Shown here: positions 8,904 through 18,338 of the stretch, one piece after another
Layout of the letters: the number at the start of each line of letters is the position of its first letter
Numbering within the stretch: position 1 is the first letter of the stretch
Assembly (NCBI GenBank): GCA_001898185.1
Contig: MKTI01000006.1
Span: forward strand, 434,001-498,000
DNA: 64,000 nt
Origin: Cellulomonas sp. 73-145
GTDB taxonomy: Bacteria; Actinomycetota; Actinomycetes; Actinomycetales; Cellulomonadaceae
Direction of reading: 5' to 3'
The notes under the pieces: model-generated
What the model was told of the DNA's origin: nothing
Database searches by the model: none
Seen by the model: the letters and a program-made list of their open reading frames with translations, nothing else
Made by a program: the position numbers and the translations under genes

Positions 8904-9589
8904 CGCGCGAGTATGTCCGGGGCCGAGCGCCGTCGTGGCAGGTCCCGGTCTCGGACTCCGGAGCGGCGCTGCTCCGAGGAACGGTGGCCTTCGCGAGGTC
9001 GGACGGGCCACCACCATGCGGCTATGCCGACGAGGGTGATCACGGCCCCGCCGGCCGCGAGCAGCGGGCCGCCCGGCGGGAGCGGGCTGGCGGCGCGCTG
9101 GGTCACGTCCGCCGATGCCATCACCTCGCTGGGTCGGTCGGGGGAGTACACCACCTTCAGCTGTCCGCCGACCGTGGTGCCGAGGTAGCAGGCACCACAG
9201 CGGCCACGCCCAGCTGACTGCGTTCGCCCCACGAGCGCGGCGCGGACCTCGCCGGTCGCCGTGGGAAGGGTGACGACGACGGTCTCGGAGTAGCGGTAGC
9301 GGTAGCTGTAGCGGATCCAGATCTGCACCAGCGTCGCGTCGGTGTGCACGCCAGATGCCTGGAGCTGGCGAGCCAGGTTGCGGTCCGTCACGTCCGCATG
9401 CCATTGCCCGACACCGCAGACCGTCACGAAGGCACCGAACAGGAGGGTGAGGGCGATCCCGGTCAGTCCCAGGGTCCCTCCGAGCCGCCACCAGGGGCGC
9501 CTCGCGTGCCACAGGCGACCAAGGCTCCCGGGCCTCGTCGCGGGTGGGCGGACCCCGTGGCGCCCAGTGCCCGTGAGCTCCACAGTCAT
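8900..9589 (-). CDS. DUF3592-like membrane protein
   Basis: A 229-residue protein with two hydrophobic helices bracketing an extracytoplasmic beta-rich domain: TM1 about 32-55 (LGLTGIALTLLFGAFVTV), central domain with GVHTDATLV and a LKVVYSPDRPSEVM segment, TM2 about 165-185. This TM-beta-TM layout and the VVYSPDRP-type motif match DUF3592 proteins. Cys pair in CGACYLG. ATG 9589 has an AGGGGCGGCG purine stretch upstream. Coupled to the downstream helical protein. Confidence 0.65.
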   Translation of the reverse strand: MTVELTGTGRHGVRPPATRPGSLGRLWHARRPWWRLGGTLGLTGIALTLLFGAFVTVCGVGQWHADVTDRNLARQLQASGVHTDATLVQIWIRYSYRYRYSETVVVTLPTATGEVRAALVGRTQSAGRGRCGACYLGTTVGGQLKVVYSPDRPSEVMASADVTQRAASPLPPGGPLLAAGGAVITLVGIAAWWWPVRPREGHRSSEQRRSGVRDRDLPRRRSAPDILAR

Positions 9590-9974
9590 CGCCGCCCCTG
9601 GGCCGCCCGCGGTCCAGCGGTGCCGGTGCGTGCCCGTGCCACGGCCACGTCGAACCATGCGTCCACCCGAGACGCCGCCAGAACGCTCATCGTCCCCGCC
9701 CCTTCGAGCGCTGCCCCACGCCCCCAGCTCAGAGTGTCGCCGACGAGCACCGTGTGGGTGGCCTCAACGGCACCCCGATCGCGATGCCGACCGTGCTACC
9801 AGGGGGCCCTCAGGAGCGCAGACCGGAGGCTCCCGGGTGACAGCAAGTGCGACCCGACCCGCGAGGCCTATGGCGCCACCGGCCGGCAGCCGATGACTGG
9901 AGCGGGGTGGGTGTGGGCTCAAGGGGGGAGAGCAGTCGTGAATGCCACGTCCACGGACGCACGGCGGAGCAGCG
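9590..9974. other. gene-free stretch (385 nt)
   Basis: Between divergent starts at 9589 and 9975. Open frames here have composition of shadow frames, without a ribosome site or known motif. It must hold both promoters, but I cannot place a convincing one. Confidence 0.5.
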
Positions 9975-10430
9975 ATGAGTGACTGTCAGCGCCGGAAGGC
10001 CGCGGCGGTAGCCGCTCTTGTCGTCTTGTTCGCCGCCGGCTGCGCCGGCGGAGGCGACCGCCCGATCACTCCGGACGACCAGGCGGCCGTGAGCAGAGCC
10101 ATGTCGGCACTGACGCCGCCGACGGGCTACCGACGGAGCGCCACCTGTTCCGTGGCCGACGCATGGTGCTTCACCAGCGACGGACCGTTGTCCGCGCCGG
10201 CGGAGGCGAGCTTCCGCGCGCTCCTGCAGCAGTTCGGGATCGACGTCCCGGACTCCGGCGTCCACTGTGACTCGACGGGCACCGCGGAGCAGTCGAGCAG
10301 TCTGTGCGAGGCGTTTGGTCAGATCGGGACCGTCGAGCTGTCCGTGACGCTGGTGTCGAGCCGTTCGGAGAACCAGTCGATGCCGGCAGGGACGCGTGTC
10401 GTCGTCGGGCCGGCGCGAATCACGATGTGA
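9975..10430 (+). CDS. small secreted lipoprotein, hypothetical
   Basis: A 151-residue protein with a type II signal peptide: basic start (CQRRK), hydrophobic core (AAAVAALVVLF) and lipobox LFAAGC, so Cys at about residue 23 would be diacylated by Lgt. The mature part has four Cys (SVADAWCF, GVHCDS, SSLCEAF and CSV), probably two disulfides. No family recognised. ATG 9975 starts the signal peptide; an upstream in-frame start at 9942 would add a non-signal extension. Confidence 0.75.
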   Translation: MSDCQRRKAAAVAALVVLFAAGCAGGGDRPITPDDQAAVSRAMSALTPPTGYRRSATCSVADAWCFTSDGPLSAPAEASFRALLQQFGIDVPDSGVHCDSTGTAEQSSSLCEAFGQIGTVELSVTLVSSRSENQSMPAGTRVVVGPARITM

Positions 10431-10576
10431 GCCGGCGCGCAGCCCAGCGGCCGAGCTGGGCCTGGCTCCCGGCGCTGCGGAGGCCGACCGCCACCTTCTC
10501 GGCTCTCGGGGAATTCACAGGCTGCGGCGCCACGATTTCGCCGGTCAGTTCCGGTGGGGGCGAGAAAGGTGGGCCT

Positions 10577-11356
10577 GTGGCTGACGCGGCAGGTGCTCCG
10601 ATCCTCGAGGTCGACGGTCTCGTCGTGCGGTACGGGTCGTACACCGCCGTCGATGGCCTGAGCCTCAGCGTCGGGCGCGGTGAGATCTTCGGTCTGCTCG
10701 GGCCGAACGGCGCGGGCAAGACGAGCACCCTCTCGGCGATCGAGGGGCTGCTGAACCCCGCGGCCGGGGCGGTGAAGGTCGTGGGCCACGTCGCGACGAG
10801 CGAGCCGCTGGCAGTCCGTGCCCTCATCGGCGTCCAGCTGCAGGCGTCGAGCTTCCAGGCGGAGCTCACGCTCACCGAGATCCTGCGTCTGTACTCAGGG
10901 CTGTACGGGCTCACGCTGTCCACCAACGAGCTGAGCCAGCGGCTGCGCCGCGCCGGCCTGGCGGACGAGGCGGGCAAGCGCTACAAGCAGACGTCCGGCG
11001 GCCAGCAGCAGCGCTTCTCGCTGCTCGTCGCGATGCTGCACGACCCGCCGCTGCTCCTGCTCGACGAGCCGACCTCCGGGCTGGATCCCCAGGCCCGACG
11101 CCAGCTGTGGTCGCAGATCGAGCGGGCGCGAGGCGAGGGCGGCTCGATCCTGCTGACCACCCACTCGATGGAGGAGGCCTCGGCCGTCTGCGACCGGGTC
11201 GCGATCATCGACCACGGCACGCTCGTCGCGCTGGGCACTCCCGCCGAGCTGGTCGACCAGCACCGCACCGACCCACGGGTGCTGCGTGCGGCGCACGGCG
11301 AGGTCACGCTCGAGGACGTCTTCATCGGCCTGACGGGGGACGAGATCCGTGACTGA
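10577..11356 (+). CDS. ABC transporter ATP-binding protein (ABC-2 exporter)
   Basis: A 259-residue nucleotide-binding subunit with Walker A GPNGAGKTS (about 43), Q-loop region (GVQLQAS), signature QTSGGQQQR in place of LSGGQ, Walker B LLLLDEPTSGLD and H-loop TTHSMEEA. This is the DrrA/CcmA/NatA-like class that pairs with a single-type ABC-2 permease. GTG 10577 follows GAAAGGTGG; reading further upstream would overlap the lipoprotein gene. The last 8 bp overlap the permease gene, so they form a two-gene exporter operon. Substrate unknown. Confidence 0.93.
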   Translation: MADAAGAPILEVDGLVVRYGSYTAVDGLSLSVGRGEIFGLLGPNGAGKTSTLSAIEGLLNPAAGAVKVVGHVATSEPLAVRALIGVQLQASSFQAELTLTEILRLYSGLYGLTLSTNELSQRLRRAGLADEAGKRYKQTSGGQQQRFSLLVAMLHDPPLLLLDEPTSGLDPQARRQLWSQIERARGEGGSILLTTHSMEEASAVCDRVAIIDHGTLVALGTPAELVDQHRTDPRVLRAAHGEVTLEDVFIGLTGDEIRD

Positions 11357-12119
11357 CGTGACCCTCCTGAAGCCGCCGCCGGTCGGCCTGGCGATGCGCA
11401 CGCTGCTGCGCGCCGACGCCACCGTGCTGCTGCGCAACCGGCAGGCGCTGCTGCTGTCGATCGTGCTGCCGGTCGCGATGCTGTTCATCACCGGTGCCGG
11501 CAGCGGGCGACGGCAGGTGCTCGATCCGGGGTACCTGATCGGCCTGGCGATCACGTACGGGCTGATGGCGTCGGGCCTGTTCGGCTACCCGATGGCCGTG
11601 GCGCGTGACCGCGAGTCCGGTGTGTTCCAGCGGATGCGCGTGACGCCCGTGCCGATGTGGACGGTCTCGGTGAGCCGGATCGTCGTCCAGCTGGTGCTCT
11701 CGCTGATCATGTCGCTGGTGGTCCTCGGCCTCGGCGGCGTGCGCCACCACCTCACGTTCGGCCTCTCGAACTGGCTCCTGGTCCTGGTGATCTCGCTGCT
11801 GGGCGCGGCGGTGTTCCTGGCGATCGGGCAGGCGATCGTCGGTCTGACCACGACCTCGGGCCAGGTGAACGCGTTCAGCCGGGTGCTGTTCGCGCTGCTG
11901 CTCGTCGTCGGCCTCGTCGGCTCCTCCGGCCTGCTGGGGACCACGTTCAAGACGATCGCCGGCTGGACGCCCGTCGGCGGCCTGTCCAACCTCTTCAGCG
12001 CCGCCACCGGCAGCGTTGCCTGGGGTTCCGACCAGGTGATCGGGCTGGTCGCGTCGGTCGGGTACGCCGTGGTGTTCGGCTTCATCGGGGTCCAGTGGTT
12101 CCGCTGGACGGTCCGCTGA
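11349..12119 (+). CDS. ABC-2 type transporter permease
   Basis: A 256-residue integral membrane protein with about six helices, beginning after a cytoplasmic stretch (LLLRNRQALLLSIVLPVAML). The RDRESGVFQRMRVTPV segment is the conserved cytosolic coupling loop of ABC-2 permeases. GTG 11349 lies inside the end of the ATPase gene. It partners that ATPase; drug, lipid or peptide export is plausible. Confidence 0.92.
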   Translation: MTDVTLLKPPPVGLAMRTLLRADATVLLRNRQALLLSIVLPVAMLFITGAGSGRRQVLDPGYLIGLAITYGLMASGLFGYPMAVARDRESGVFQRMRVTPVPMWTVSVSRIVVQLVLSLIMSLVVLGLGGVRHHLTFGLSNWLLVLVISLLGAAVFLAIGQAIVGLTTTSGQVNAFSRVLFALLLVVGLVGSSGLLGTTFKTIAGWTPVGGLSNLFSAATGSVAWGSDQVIGLVASVGYAVVFGFIGVQWFRWTVR

Positions 12120-12384
12120 GTCCCGACGAGGCACGGACGGACGCACTCGAGCGTGTCGCCTAGGGCGCTGTCGTTCCTCACCGTGCACGTCGCGCCGGCG
12201 TTGGCGCAGGCAGGGCCGTCAGGATGCATCCGTGTCCTCAAGAGGTGCGGACGGCGCGGGCGGGCCATGATCGATCGATGGCTCGTGTGCGGGGGGACAC
12301 GCCGGGGGACCGGCCTGCCCGTGCAGGGACGTCGGTGGGGAGCCGCGCCGGTGTCCCGACCGCCTGGAGACGGGGAGACGGGTC

Positions 12385-12765
12385 GTGGACTCGCTGAGCT
12401 TCACGGCCGCCCTCGACGGCATCCCCACCAGCCGCCGTTGGGTGGTGGCGTGGGCTCGTCGTGCCGGCTGCCCGGAGGCCTGCGTCAGCACCATCGCCCT
12501 GCTGACCACCGAGGCGGTGACCAACGCGGTCCGGCACGGGCCGGACCGCGGGACGGTGACCGTCGCGGTGTCGCGGGTGCGCGGGCAGTGGCGGGTGGCG
12601 GTGACGGACCAGAGCCGTGGTCGGCCGGTGGTCCGGGACGTGGAGCCGTGGGCGCTCGGCGGCCGCGGCGTCATGCTGATCGACCGCCTGGCGGCCGCGT
12701 GGGGGGTCGACAGCGGGCGCGGCGGGGCCAAGACGGTGTGGTTCCACGTCGACTGCGCCGACTGA
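12385..12765 (+). CDS. RsbW-like ATP-binding protein (anti-sigma-type HATPase)
   Basis: A 126-residue single GHKL/HATPase_c domain: N box TTEAVTNAVRHG (about 45-56), G1-type VTDQSRGRP, and G2 GGRGVMLIDRL. This is the compact actinobacterial form of SpoIIAB/RsbW-like kinases, which bind a sigma factor or phosphorylate an STAS antagonist. No sigma or STAS gene is adjacent. GTG 12385 follows GGAGACGGG. Confidence 0.85.
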   Translation: MDSLSFTAALDGIPTSRRWVVAWARRAGCPEACVSTIALLTTEAVTNAVRHGPDRGTVTVAVSRVRGQWRVAVTDQSRGRPVVRDVEPWALGGRGVMLIDRLAAAWGVDSGRGGAKTVWFHVDCAD

Positions 12766-12814
12766 CCCGGAGACCTCGCGACCCGCTCGATCATCGACGT
12801 GCCGGCCGCGGAGA

Positions 12815-12860
12815 GGTCCGGGCGGCCCGGAACCGGTTGGCCCCGGGCCGCCCGTGGACC
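12815..12860. terminator. bidirectional terminator hairpin
   Basis: Perfect 11-bp stem 12820-12830/12843-12853 (GGGCGGCCCGG with its complement), extended by GGTCC/GGACC after a small bulge. It lies between convergent genes and lacks a T-run, as is common in actinobacteria. Confidence 0.65.
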
Positions 12861-13807
12861 TAGACCCAGAACGTGCGCAGCCGTTCCGCGAGGCGTCGTC
12901 CCTGGTCGTGGCCTCCGCGCGCGGCCTGCAGGCGGGTCGACGGGTCGAGGGCGTTCGCGTCGAACACGTCACCGGCGCCCGCGTCGGGGAACACCGTCTC
13001 CACCTCGCTGCCACCGGCGCGCAGGTCCTCCACCTGCGACGCCAGGTCCATCCGCCACGCGGCCGGCATGCGGGACCGGCCGCCGAAGGGTGAGAGGACC
13101 AGCACCCGCCGGTACCCCGCGGCGAGGTCGGCGTTCTCGCTGCGCCGGTAGCCGCCGTTGAGGTAGCGACGGTCGCCGATCGGGTAGGGCACCATCGCCG
13201 ACGTGCTGGCGGCGACGGCGTCCACCAGGTCCACGCCGCTGTCCCGGTCGAGCCCCACGGGTTCGCCGGTGCGCGCGTCCACGGCCACCAGCAGCACGCG
13301 CTGCTGCGGCCAGTCGGTGCTGGGCAGCCGACCGGCCACGACGTCGCGCCAGCGTGCGCCCGCCGCACCGTCGGACGCGTCCCGCTCGAGCGCCGCGGCG
13401 CCCATCCGGCGGCGCATGTCGGCGGCGTCCGCCGCGGACGCGATCACCTCGTCGGACCAGCTCAGGTAGCCCGTGCCGGACACGCCGGGGGCCGGACCGG
13501 TGCGGGGCGCGGCGCCCGGCGCTGTGCTCGATGGGGGCGGCGGTGCGGGCGCGTCGACGACGGCGGCGTACAGCTGCGCCGGCGACGGGCCACCGGTGAT
13601 CTGGGCCGCGACGGTGGCGCCGGAGGACGTCCCGACGATCAGGTCGGCGGCGGTGACGTCGAGGCCGGCGTCGGCGAGACCGGCGATCACGCCGATCGCC
13701 CAGGCATTGCCGGCCGCGCCGCCACCCGCGATGACGAGGGCTCGTCCCGCCGTCGCGTGGGGGACGCCGGCGGGGTCAGGCGTGGAGAGAGGAGCTGCTG
13801 TGCTCAT
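12860..13807 (-). CDS. patatin-like phospholipase family protein with Asp-to-Asn change at the catalytic dyad
   Basis: A 315-residue patatin/RssA-like protein. The oxyanion-hole glycines are in IAGGGAAGNAWAIG (about 27-40) and the nucleophile elbow is GTSSGA (GxSxG, about 59-64). The second dyad motif, normally DG[GA], reads NGG in RYLNGGYRRSENADLAAG, so the catalytic Asp is Asn (codon AAC near 13160). The protein is otherwise intact and conserved in the flanking motif, so it may be inactive or have altered activity. ATG 13807; convergent with the RsbW-like gene. Confidence 0.85.
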   Translation of the reverse strand: MSTAAPLSTPDPAGVPHATAGRALVIAGGGAAGNAWAIGVIAGLADAGLDVTAADLIVGTSSGATVAAQITGGPSPAQLYAAVVDAPAPPPPSSTAPGAAPRTGPAPGVSGTGYLSWSDEVIASAADAADMRRRMGAAALERDASDGAAGARWRDVVAGRLPSTDWPQQRVLLVAVDARTGEPVGLDRDSGVDLVDAVAASTSAMVPYPIGDRRYLNGGYRRSENADLAAGYRRVLVLSPFGGRSRMPAAWRMDLASQVEDLRAGGSEVETVFPDAGAGDVFDANALDPSTRLQAARGGHDQGRRLAERLRTFWV

Positions 13808-13953
13808 GGGAGTCGCCCTTCGGGAGGTGCCTGTGGGCGCTCCCCGGCGTTCTCAGCGCGCGCGTGCGGTGGTCGACCGCGAGGGAGCACCCGGTACGGG
13901 TACTGCGTGCACGGGTCTCACCTCCTGCCGGTCGATCGTGGCCACCTGACGTT

Positions 13954-13972
13954 CCCGACCTCGGAGGTCGGG
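13954..13972. terminator. short hairpin
   Basis: Perfect 8-bp stem CCCGACCT/AGGTCGGG with a 3-nt CGG loop, located between the patatin and chemoreceptor genes (both on the minus strand), so it could end the chemoreceptor transcript. Confidence 0.45.
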
Positions 13973-14051
13973 ACGTCGGCGGCGCGGCACGTCGAGCGCC
14001 GCGCGCACACCCTGCCGCGCCCCGGCGCGGTCGTCCAGCGAATTACCGCTG

Positions 14052-15131
14052 TCAGGCGGTGACCAGGGAGTCCAGCTGTGCGGCGTTGGTCGCCACCACG
14101 CCCGCCGACTCCCGCAGCAGGGCGCTGACGTGTGCCGAGCTGGTGGCGCCGTCGGCGACCGCGGCCACCCCGGAGCTCATCTCGCTGGCCACGGCGGTCT
14201 GCTCCTCGACGGCGCTGGCGAGCGCCGCCTGCTGCAGCTCGATCTCGTTGATCAGCTTCAGGATGTCCGTGATCGCCTTCTCGGCGTCGGTGCTGTCCGC
14301 CTGGATGGCGCCGATCATCTCGGTGATCTCCGCGGCGGCGGTCCGGGTGCGGCCGGTCAGGTCCTTGACCTCGTTGGCCACCACGGCGAACCCCTTGCCG
14401 GCCTCGCCGGCGCGGGCCGCCTCGATCGTCGCGTTCAGCGCGAGCAGGTTGGTCTGGTCGGCGATCGCGGAGATCAGCTTGGTCACGGCGCCGATCCGGT
14501 CGCTCGACTCGCCCAGCTTGGCCAGGCGCTCGTTGGCCACCCCGGCGATCCGGACGGCGTTGGCCGTGCCCTTCGAGGCGGCGGCCGCGCCGACGGCGAT
14601 CTCCCGGATGCTGGCGGACATCTGCTGCGAACCGGCGGCGACGGCGTCGGCGCGGTTGGACACGTCCGCGGACACGGCGGCGATCTGGTCGCTCAGCTCG
14701 GTCAGCGAGCCGGAGGAGCTGAACAGCTCGCCGGCCACCGACTTGGTCACGCGGGCGTTCTCGCTCGCCTCGGTGTCGTCGCTCCAGACGACGACGAACC
14801 CGTCGCCCAGGCGGTCCACCGTGGTGCGTGCCGACGCGCGGCGCCCCGCCTCCTCGACGGTGACCACCCGGGTCACAGGGAAGGACCGCTCGTGGGCGAT
14901 GATCGCGCCGAGCTCCTTGCGCAGCGCCGGCATCACCGCGTCGCCGCGCTCGACCGCCACCCGGGCGGCCAGGGCGTCAGCCGCGCGGTTGCGGGCGACG
15001 ATCTTGCCCTCGGCGTCCGTCACCAGGATGGCGGCCGGCGCAGCGAGGAACACGTCGAACGCGCCCGCGCGGATGAACTGGGCGTCGAACCCGTTCGACG
15101 ACGACGTGGCGCGGGACCGGCGGCGGAACAT
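14052..15131 (-). CDS. soluble methyl-accepting chemotaxis-type signalling protein with PAS domain
   Basis: A 359-residue protein with no transmembrane helix. The N-terminal ~110 residues look like a PAS domain ([20 protein letters not shown]). The C-terminal ~220 residues are a methyl-accepting signalling coiled-coil: the hairpin tip is the conserved [20 protein letters not shown] segment, flanked by long heptad helices ([20 protein letters not shown]). No CheA/CheW genes are nearby. ATG 15131 follows GAAAGG. Cytoplasmic sensing of redox state or energy is plausible. Confidence 0.88.
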   Translation of the reverse strand: MFRRRSRATSSSNGFDAQFIRAGAFDVFLAAPAAILVTDAEGKIVARNRAADALAARVAVERGDAVMPALRKELGAIIAHERSFPVTRVVTVEEAGRRASARTTVDRLGDGFVVVWSDDTEASENARVTKSVAGELFSSSGSLTELSDQIAAVSADVSNRADAVAAGSQQMSASIREIAVGAAAASKGTANAVRIAGVANERLAKLGESSDRIGAVTKLISAIADQTNLLALNATIEAARAGEAGKGFAVVANEVKDLTGRTRTAAAEITEMIGAIQADSTDAEKAITDILKLINEIELQQAALASAVEEQTAVASEMSSGVAAVADGATSSAHVSALLRESAGVVATNAAQLDSLVTA

Positions 15132-15195
15132 GGCGACCTTTCGGTAGGTGTGACCTCTGCCTCGTCTATCGGCAGCACGGGGTGGGTCCTGAGAA

Positions 15196-15244
15196 GTTGC
15201 AGAGTGTGTAAAGTTGCACAGCCTGCAACCCGGCTTCTCCGGGT
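15196..15244. promoter_or_regulatory. GTTGCA repeats and hairpin upstream of the DHA2 exporter
   Basis: GTTGCA occurs at 15196-15201 and 15213-15218, 17 bp apart, and the second copy forms an inverted repeat with TGCAAC at 15224-15229 (5-bp spacer). A short hairpin follows (ACCCGG/CCGGGT, 15228-15244). A good candidate for the operator of the TetR regulator encoded behind the exporter. Confidence 0.5.
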
Positions 15245-15281
15245 GAGCGGGCTCCCAGCCCACAAGAGAGTCGGTCCCGTC

Positions 15282-17399
15282 GTGCCCCACGCAGCTCCCG
15301 CACGGCCCGCAGGCACGTCTGCGGCCCCCGTCATGACCCAGCGCCAGATCATGCTGGTGATCTACGCGCTCATGGCAGGCATGTTCCTGTCGTCGCTCGA
15401 CCAGACGGTGGTCGGCACGGCGATCCGCACCATCGGCGACGACCTGCACGGCCTGAACCAGCAGGCGTGGGTGACGACGGCGTACCTGATCACGTCGACG
15501 ATCGCGACGCCGATCTACGGCAAGCTCTCCGACATCTTCGGCCGGCGGCCGCTGTACATCTTCGGCCTGACCGTCTTCATCCTCGGGTCGTTCCTGTCGT
15601 CGTTCTCGACCTCGATGATCATGCTGGCCGCGTTCCGGGCCTTCCAGGGCATCGGTGCGGGCGCGCTGATGTCCGTGCCGCTGGCGATCATGGGCGACAT
15701 GCTGGCGCCGCGGGAGCGCGCCAAGTACCAGGGCTTCTTCCTGGCCGTGTTCGGCGTCTCCGCCGTCGTCGGCCCGCTGATCGGCGGCGTGTTCGCGGAC
15801 GCGTCGCAGATCCTGTGGATCGCCGGCTGGCGCTGGGTGTTCCTGATCAACGTCCCGGTCGGCGTCGGTGCCATGTTCATGGTGCTCGCGTTCCTGCACC
15901 TGCCGAAGTTCCACAAGTCCACCGCGCCGCGCATCGACTGGTGGGGGGCGTCCGCCGTCGTCGTCACCCTGGTGCCGCTGCTGCTGGTCGCCGAGCAGGG
16001 CCGTGAGTGGGGCTGGACCTCGGCCTCCGCGATCACCTGCTACGTGATCGGCGTGGTGGGGCTCATCGCCTTCTTCGTCGCCGAGACGATCATGAAGGCG
16101 GACGCGATCATCCCGCTGCGCCTGTTCCGTTCGTCGACGTTCTCCATGTCGACCGTGCTGGGCTTCCTGGTCGGCTTCGGCATGTTCGGCGCGATGCTGA
16201 CCCTGCCGCTGTACCTGCAGCTGGTCACCGGCCTGACGCCCACCGAGTCGGGCTTCGCGACGCTGCCCATGGTCGGCGGCCTGATGATCGCCTCGGTCGG
16301 CTCCGGCCAGGCGATCGCCCGCACCGGCAAGTACCGGATCTTCCCGATCACCGGGACGCTCGTGACCGCCGGCGGCTACCTGGTGCTGACGTTCATGACC
16401 GTCGACCGGCCGCTGTGGTTCCTGATGATGGCGATGTTCTTCATCGGGCTCGGCTTCGGCCAGCTGATGCAGTCCCTCACGCTGGCGACCCAGAACGCCG
16501 TGGACGTGACGGACATGGGCGTCGCCACGAGCTCGGCGACGTTCTTCCGCCAGATCGGCGGCACGCTCGGCACCGCCGTGCTGCTGTCGGTGCTGTTCGC
16601 GCTGATGCCCACCAAGGTCAGCGGTGCGATGCAGAACAAGGCCGACCTGACCAGCGCGCTGGACGCCGCACTGACCCCGTCGGTCGCCTCCGCGCCGGCC
16701 AACCAGGGCGTGATGAACCAGATCTGGAACCCGATCCTCACCCCGGTGAAGGCGCAGGTGCAGACGGGGCTCGACCAGGGCACGGCGGCCGCGACGCAGG
16801 CCGCCGACGCGGCCGTCACGCAGCAGGTGACCGCCGCCGTCCAGGCCCAGGTCGCTGCCGGTGCTCTGCCGGCCGCGCGGGCGCAGGGCGTGATCGACAG
16901 CCAGGTCGCGGCGGCCAAGCCGGCGGCCGAGCAGAAGGCGCTCGCGGCGGCGGCCCAGCAGGCCGGCGTCACGGTGGCCGACGGCAAGCTCGCCGTCGAC
17001 TACACCGACGCCACGCAGCGCGGTGCGGTGGTCGGCAAGGTGGTGCCGACGATGATCGACGAGCTGAAGAGCGCGTCGGCACCCTCGACCTCGTCGTCGA
17101 GCACCGCGGACACGTCGTTCCTCAAGGGTGCCGACCAGCGGCTGACCAGGCCGTTCCTCGCCGGGTTCAACGACTCGGCGGTGGTCGTCTACTGGGTGGG
17201 CCTGAGCGTGATGCTGCTGGCCTTCGTCCTCACCTGGTTCTTCAAGACGCCGCCGCTGCGGCAGCGCTCCGCGCTGCAGGAGCGGGCCGACGCGCTGCAG
17301 ACGGCAGACGACCTCGAGGTCGACGCGATCGACGCCGCGGTCGGCGCCGGGGCCCCGACGGGACCCGGTGGCGGAACCGTGCACACGCACCGGGCATGA
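15282..17399 (+). CDS. DHA2-family MFS drug exporter (EmrB/QacA type, 14 TM)
   Basis: A 705-residue transporter. Motif A is [14 protein letters not shown] after TM2, motif C is in TM5 ([16 protein letters not shown]), and the family start [13 protein letters not shown] is present. Fourteen helices are expected. An unusually long Ala/Gln-rich extracytoplasmic insert (about residues 446-622) sits before the last helix, seen in actinobacterial members. GTG 15282 is preferred over ATG 15333 because AGAGAG precedes it, but the start is uncertain. A strong hairpin follows, then the TetR gene. Confidence 0.92.
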   Translation: MPHAAPARPAGTSAAPVMTQRQIMLVIYALMAGMFLSSLDQTVVGTAIRTIGDDLHGLNQQAWVTTAYLITSTIATPIYGKLSDIFGRRPLYIFGLTVFILGSFLSSFSTSMIMLAAFRAFQGIGAGALMSVPLAIMGDMLAPRERAKYQGFFLAVFGVSAVVGPLIGGVFADASQILWIAGWRWVFLINVPVGVGAMFMVLAFLHLPKFHKSTAPRIDWWGASAVVVTLVPLLLVAEQGREWGWTSASAITCYVIGVVGLIAFFVAETIMKADAIIPLRLFRSSTFSMSTVLGFLVGFGMFGAMLTLPLYLQLVTGLTPTESGFATLPMVGGLMIASVGSGQAIARTGKYRIFPITGTLVTAGGYLVLTFMTVDRPLWFLMMAMFFIGLGFGQLMQSLTLATQNAVDVTDMGVATSSATFFRQIGGTLGTAVLLSVLFALMPTKVSGAMQNKADLTSALDAALTPSVASAPANQGVMNQIWNPILTPVKAQVQTGLDQGTAAATQAADAAVTQQVTAAVQAQVAAGALPAARAQGVIDSQVAAAKPAAEQKALAAAAQQAGVTVADGKLAVDYTDATQRGAVVGKVVPTMIDELKSASAPSTSSSSTADTSFLKGADQRLTRPFLAGFNDSAVVVYWVGLSVMLLAFVLTWFFKTPPLRQRSALQERADALQTADDLEVDAIDAAVGAGAPTGPGGGTVHTHRA

Positions 17400-17409
17400 T
17401 CGGCGTGAC

Positions 17410-17434
17410 GGGGACCCCGGCGTCCGGGGTCCCC
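17410..17434. terminator. 11-bp perfect hairpin between exporter and TetR genes
   Basis: GGGGACCCCGG (17410-17420) pairs with CCGGGGTCCCC (17424-17434) around a 3-nt loop, directly after the exporter stop and before the TetR ribosome site. Could be a full or partial terminator setting the regulator-to-pump ratio. Confidence 0.65.
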
Positions 17435-17464
17435 GCCGGCCCGGGCCGACGAGGAGGAGGCGCC

Positions 17465-18124
17465 GTGAACCATCCAGCAACGGCCGTCCCGGCCGCACCG
17501 GGACTGGACCGGCCCTGCTCGCTGCGGGAGCAGAAGAAGCAGCAGACGCGCCACGCGATCCACGACGCGGCCTGCCGGCTGGTGATGGAGCGTGGCCTGC
17601 CGCACGTCACCGTGGCGGACATCTGCGCCGAGGCGACCGTGTCCGAGCGGACCTTCTTCAACTACTACCCGTCGAAGGCGGCGGCCGCGCTCGGCCTGCC
17701 GGACACCGCCCTCGCGGCGCACGACGAGGAGCGCTTCCTCGCGGCGCACGGGGCCCTGGTCGACGACGTGTGCGTGCTGGTCGCGGACACCGCCGAGCTG
17801 CACGACCACGACCTGCCCCGGCTGCGCGAGCTGATCCGCCTCGAGCCGGACCTGCTGACCGCGGTGAAGCAGTGGACCGTCAGCCTGCGCAAGCGGATCG
17901 TCGAGCTCGCCGAGCAGCGCACGTCGCCGGAGCGTGCCCGGCTGGCCGTCGCGCTGGTGTTCGCGGCGCTGCTGCTGCACGCCGACGGCGGGTACACGTC
18001 GCACCCGCCGACCGCGCGGGAGCTGCGGGAGACCGTGGCGCGCCTGGTCGCGGTGGGGGCGGAGTCGCAGGAGTCCTTCGCCGCCGACCTCGCGCCGGCG
18101 CTGGTGCCGGGCGCCGCTCGCTGA
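17465..18124 (+). CDS. TetR family regulator
   Basis: A 219-residue protein with an N-terminal TetR helix-turn-helix: [15 protein letters not shown] helix 1, [24 protein letters not shown] for helices 2-3 and the linker. The C-terminal ligand domain is generic. GTG 17465 has a GAGGAGGAGG ribosome site. It directly follows the exporter and probably represses it through the GTTGCA repeats upstream of that gene. Confidence 0.9.
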   Translation: MNHPATAVPAAPGLDRPCSLREQKKQQTRHAIHDAACRLVMERGLPHVTVADICAEATVSERTFFNYYPSKAAAALGLPDTALAAHDEERFLAAHGALVDDVCVLVADTAELHDHDLPRLRELIRLEPDLLTAVKQWTVSLRKRIVELAEQRTSPERARLAVALVFAALLLHADGGYTSHPPTARELRETVARLVAVGAESQESFAADLAPALVPGAAR

Positions 18125-18158
18125 GCACCGGCGCGAGCTCGGTGGCAGCGGAGGGCCG

Positions 18159-18338
18159 ATGCTCTGGGTGGTGATGACGGTGGTCGCCGCGACCGTCACG
18201 GTGACCTACGCGGTCATCGGCCGGTACGGGCAGCGTTGGGGCATCTCGGTGGAGCGCGCGCGTCGGTTCCGCACCTCGAGCTGGCTCGCCGCCGGGTGGA
18301 CCGCCGTCTGCGTGGGTCACTTCCTGGTCGGCCGCTGA
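18159..18338 (+). CDS. 59-residue membrane protein
   Basis: A small protein with two hydrophobic helices (MLWVVMTVVAATVTVTYAVI and SSWLAAGWTAVCVGHFLV) separated by a basic loop. GGAGGG precedes its ATG, and its TGA overlaps the next gene's ATG (TGATG, 18336-18340), which supports real translation and coupling. Function unknown. Confidence 0.6.
   Translation: MLWVVMTVVAATVTVTYAVIGRYGQRWGISVERARRFRTSSWLAAGWTAVCVGHFLVGR

Noticed and set aside
14052..17498. 1148-residue open frame on the minus strand including the region opposite the exporter
   Set aside because: Only the part below 15131 is a real gene (chemoreceptor); the rest is the high-GC shadow of the exporter, rich in Arg, Gly and His with no motif.
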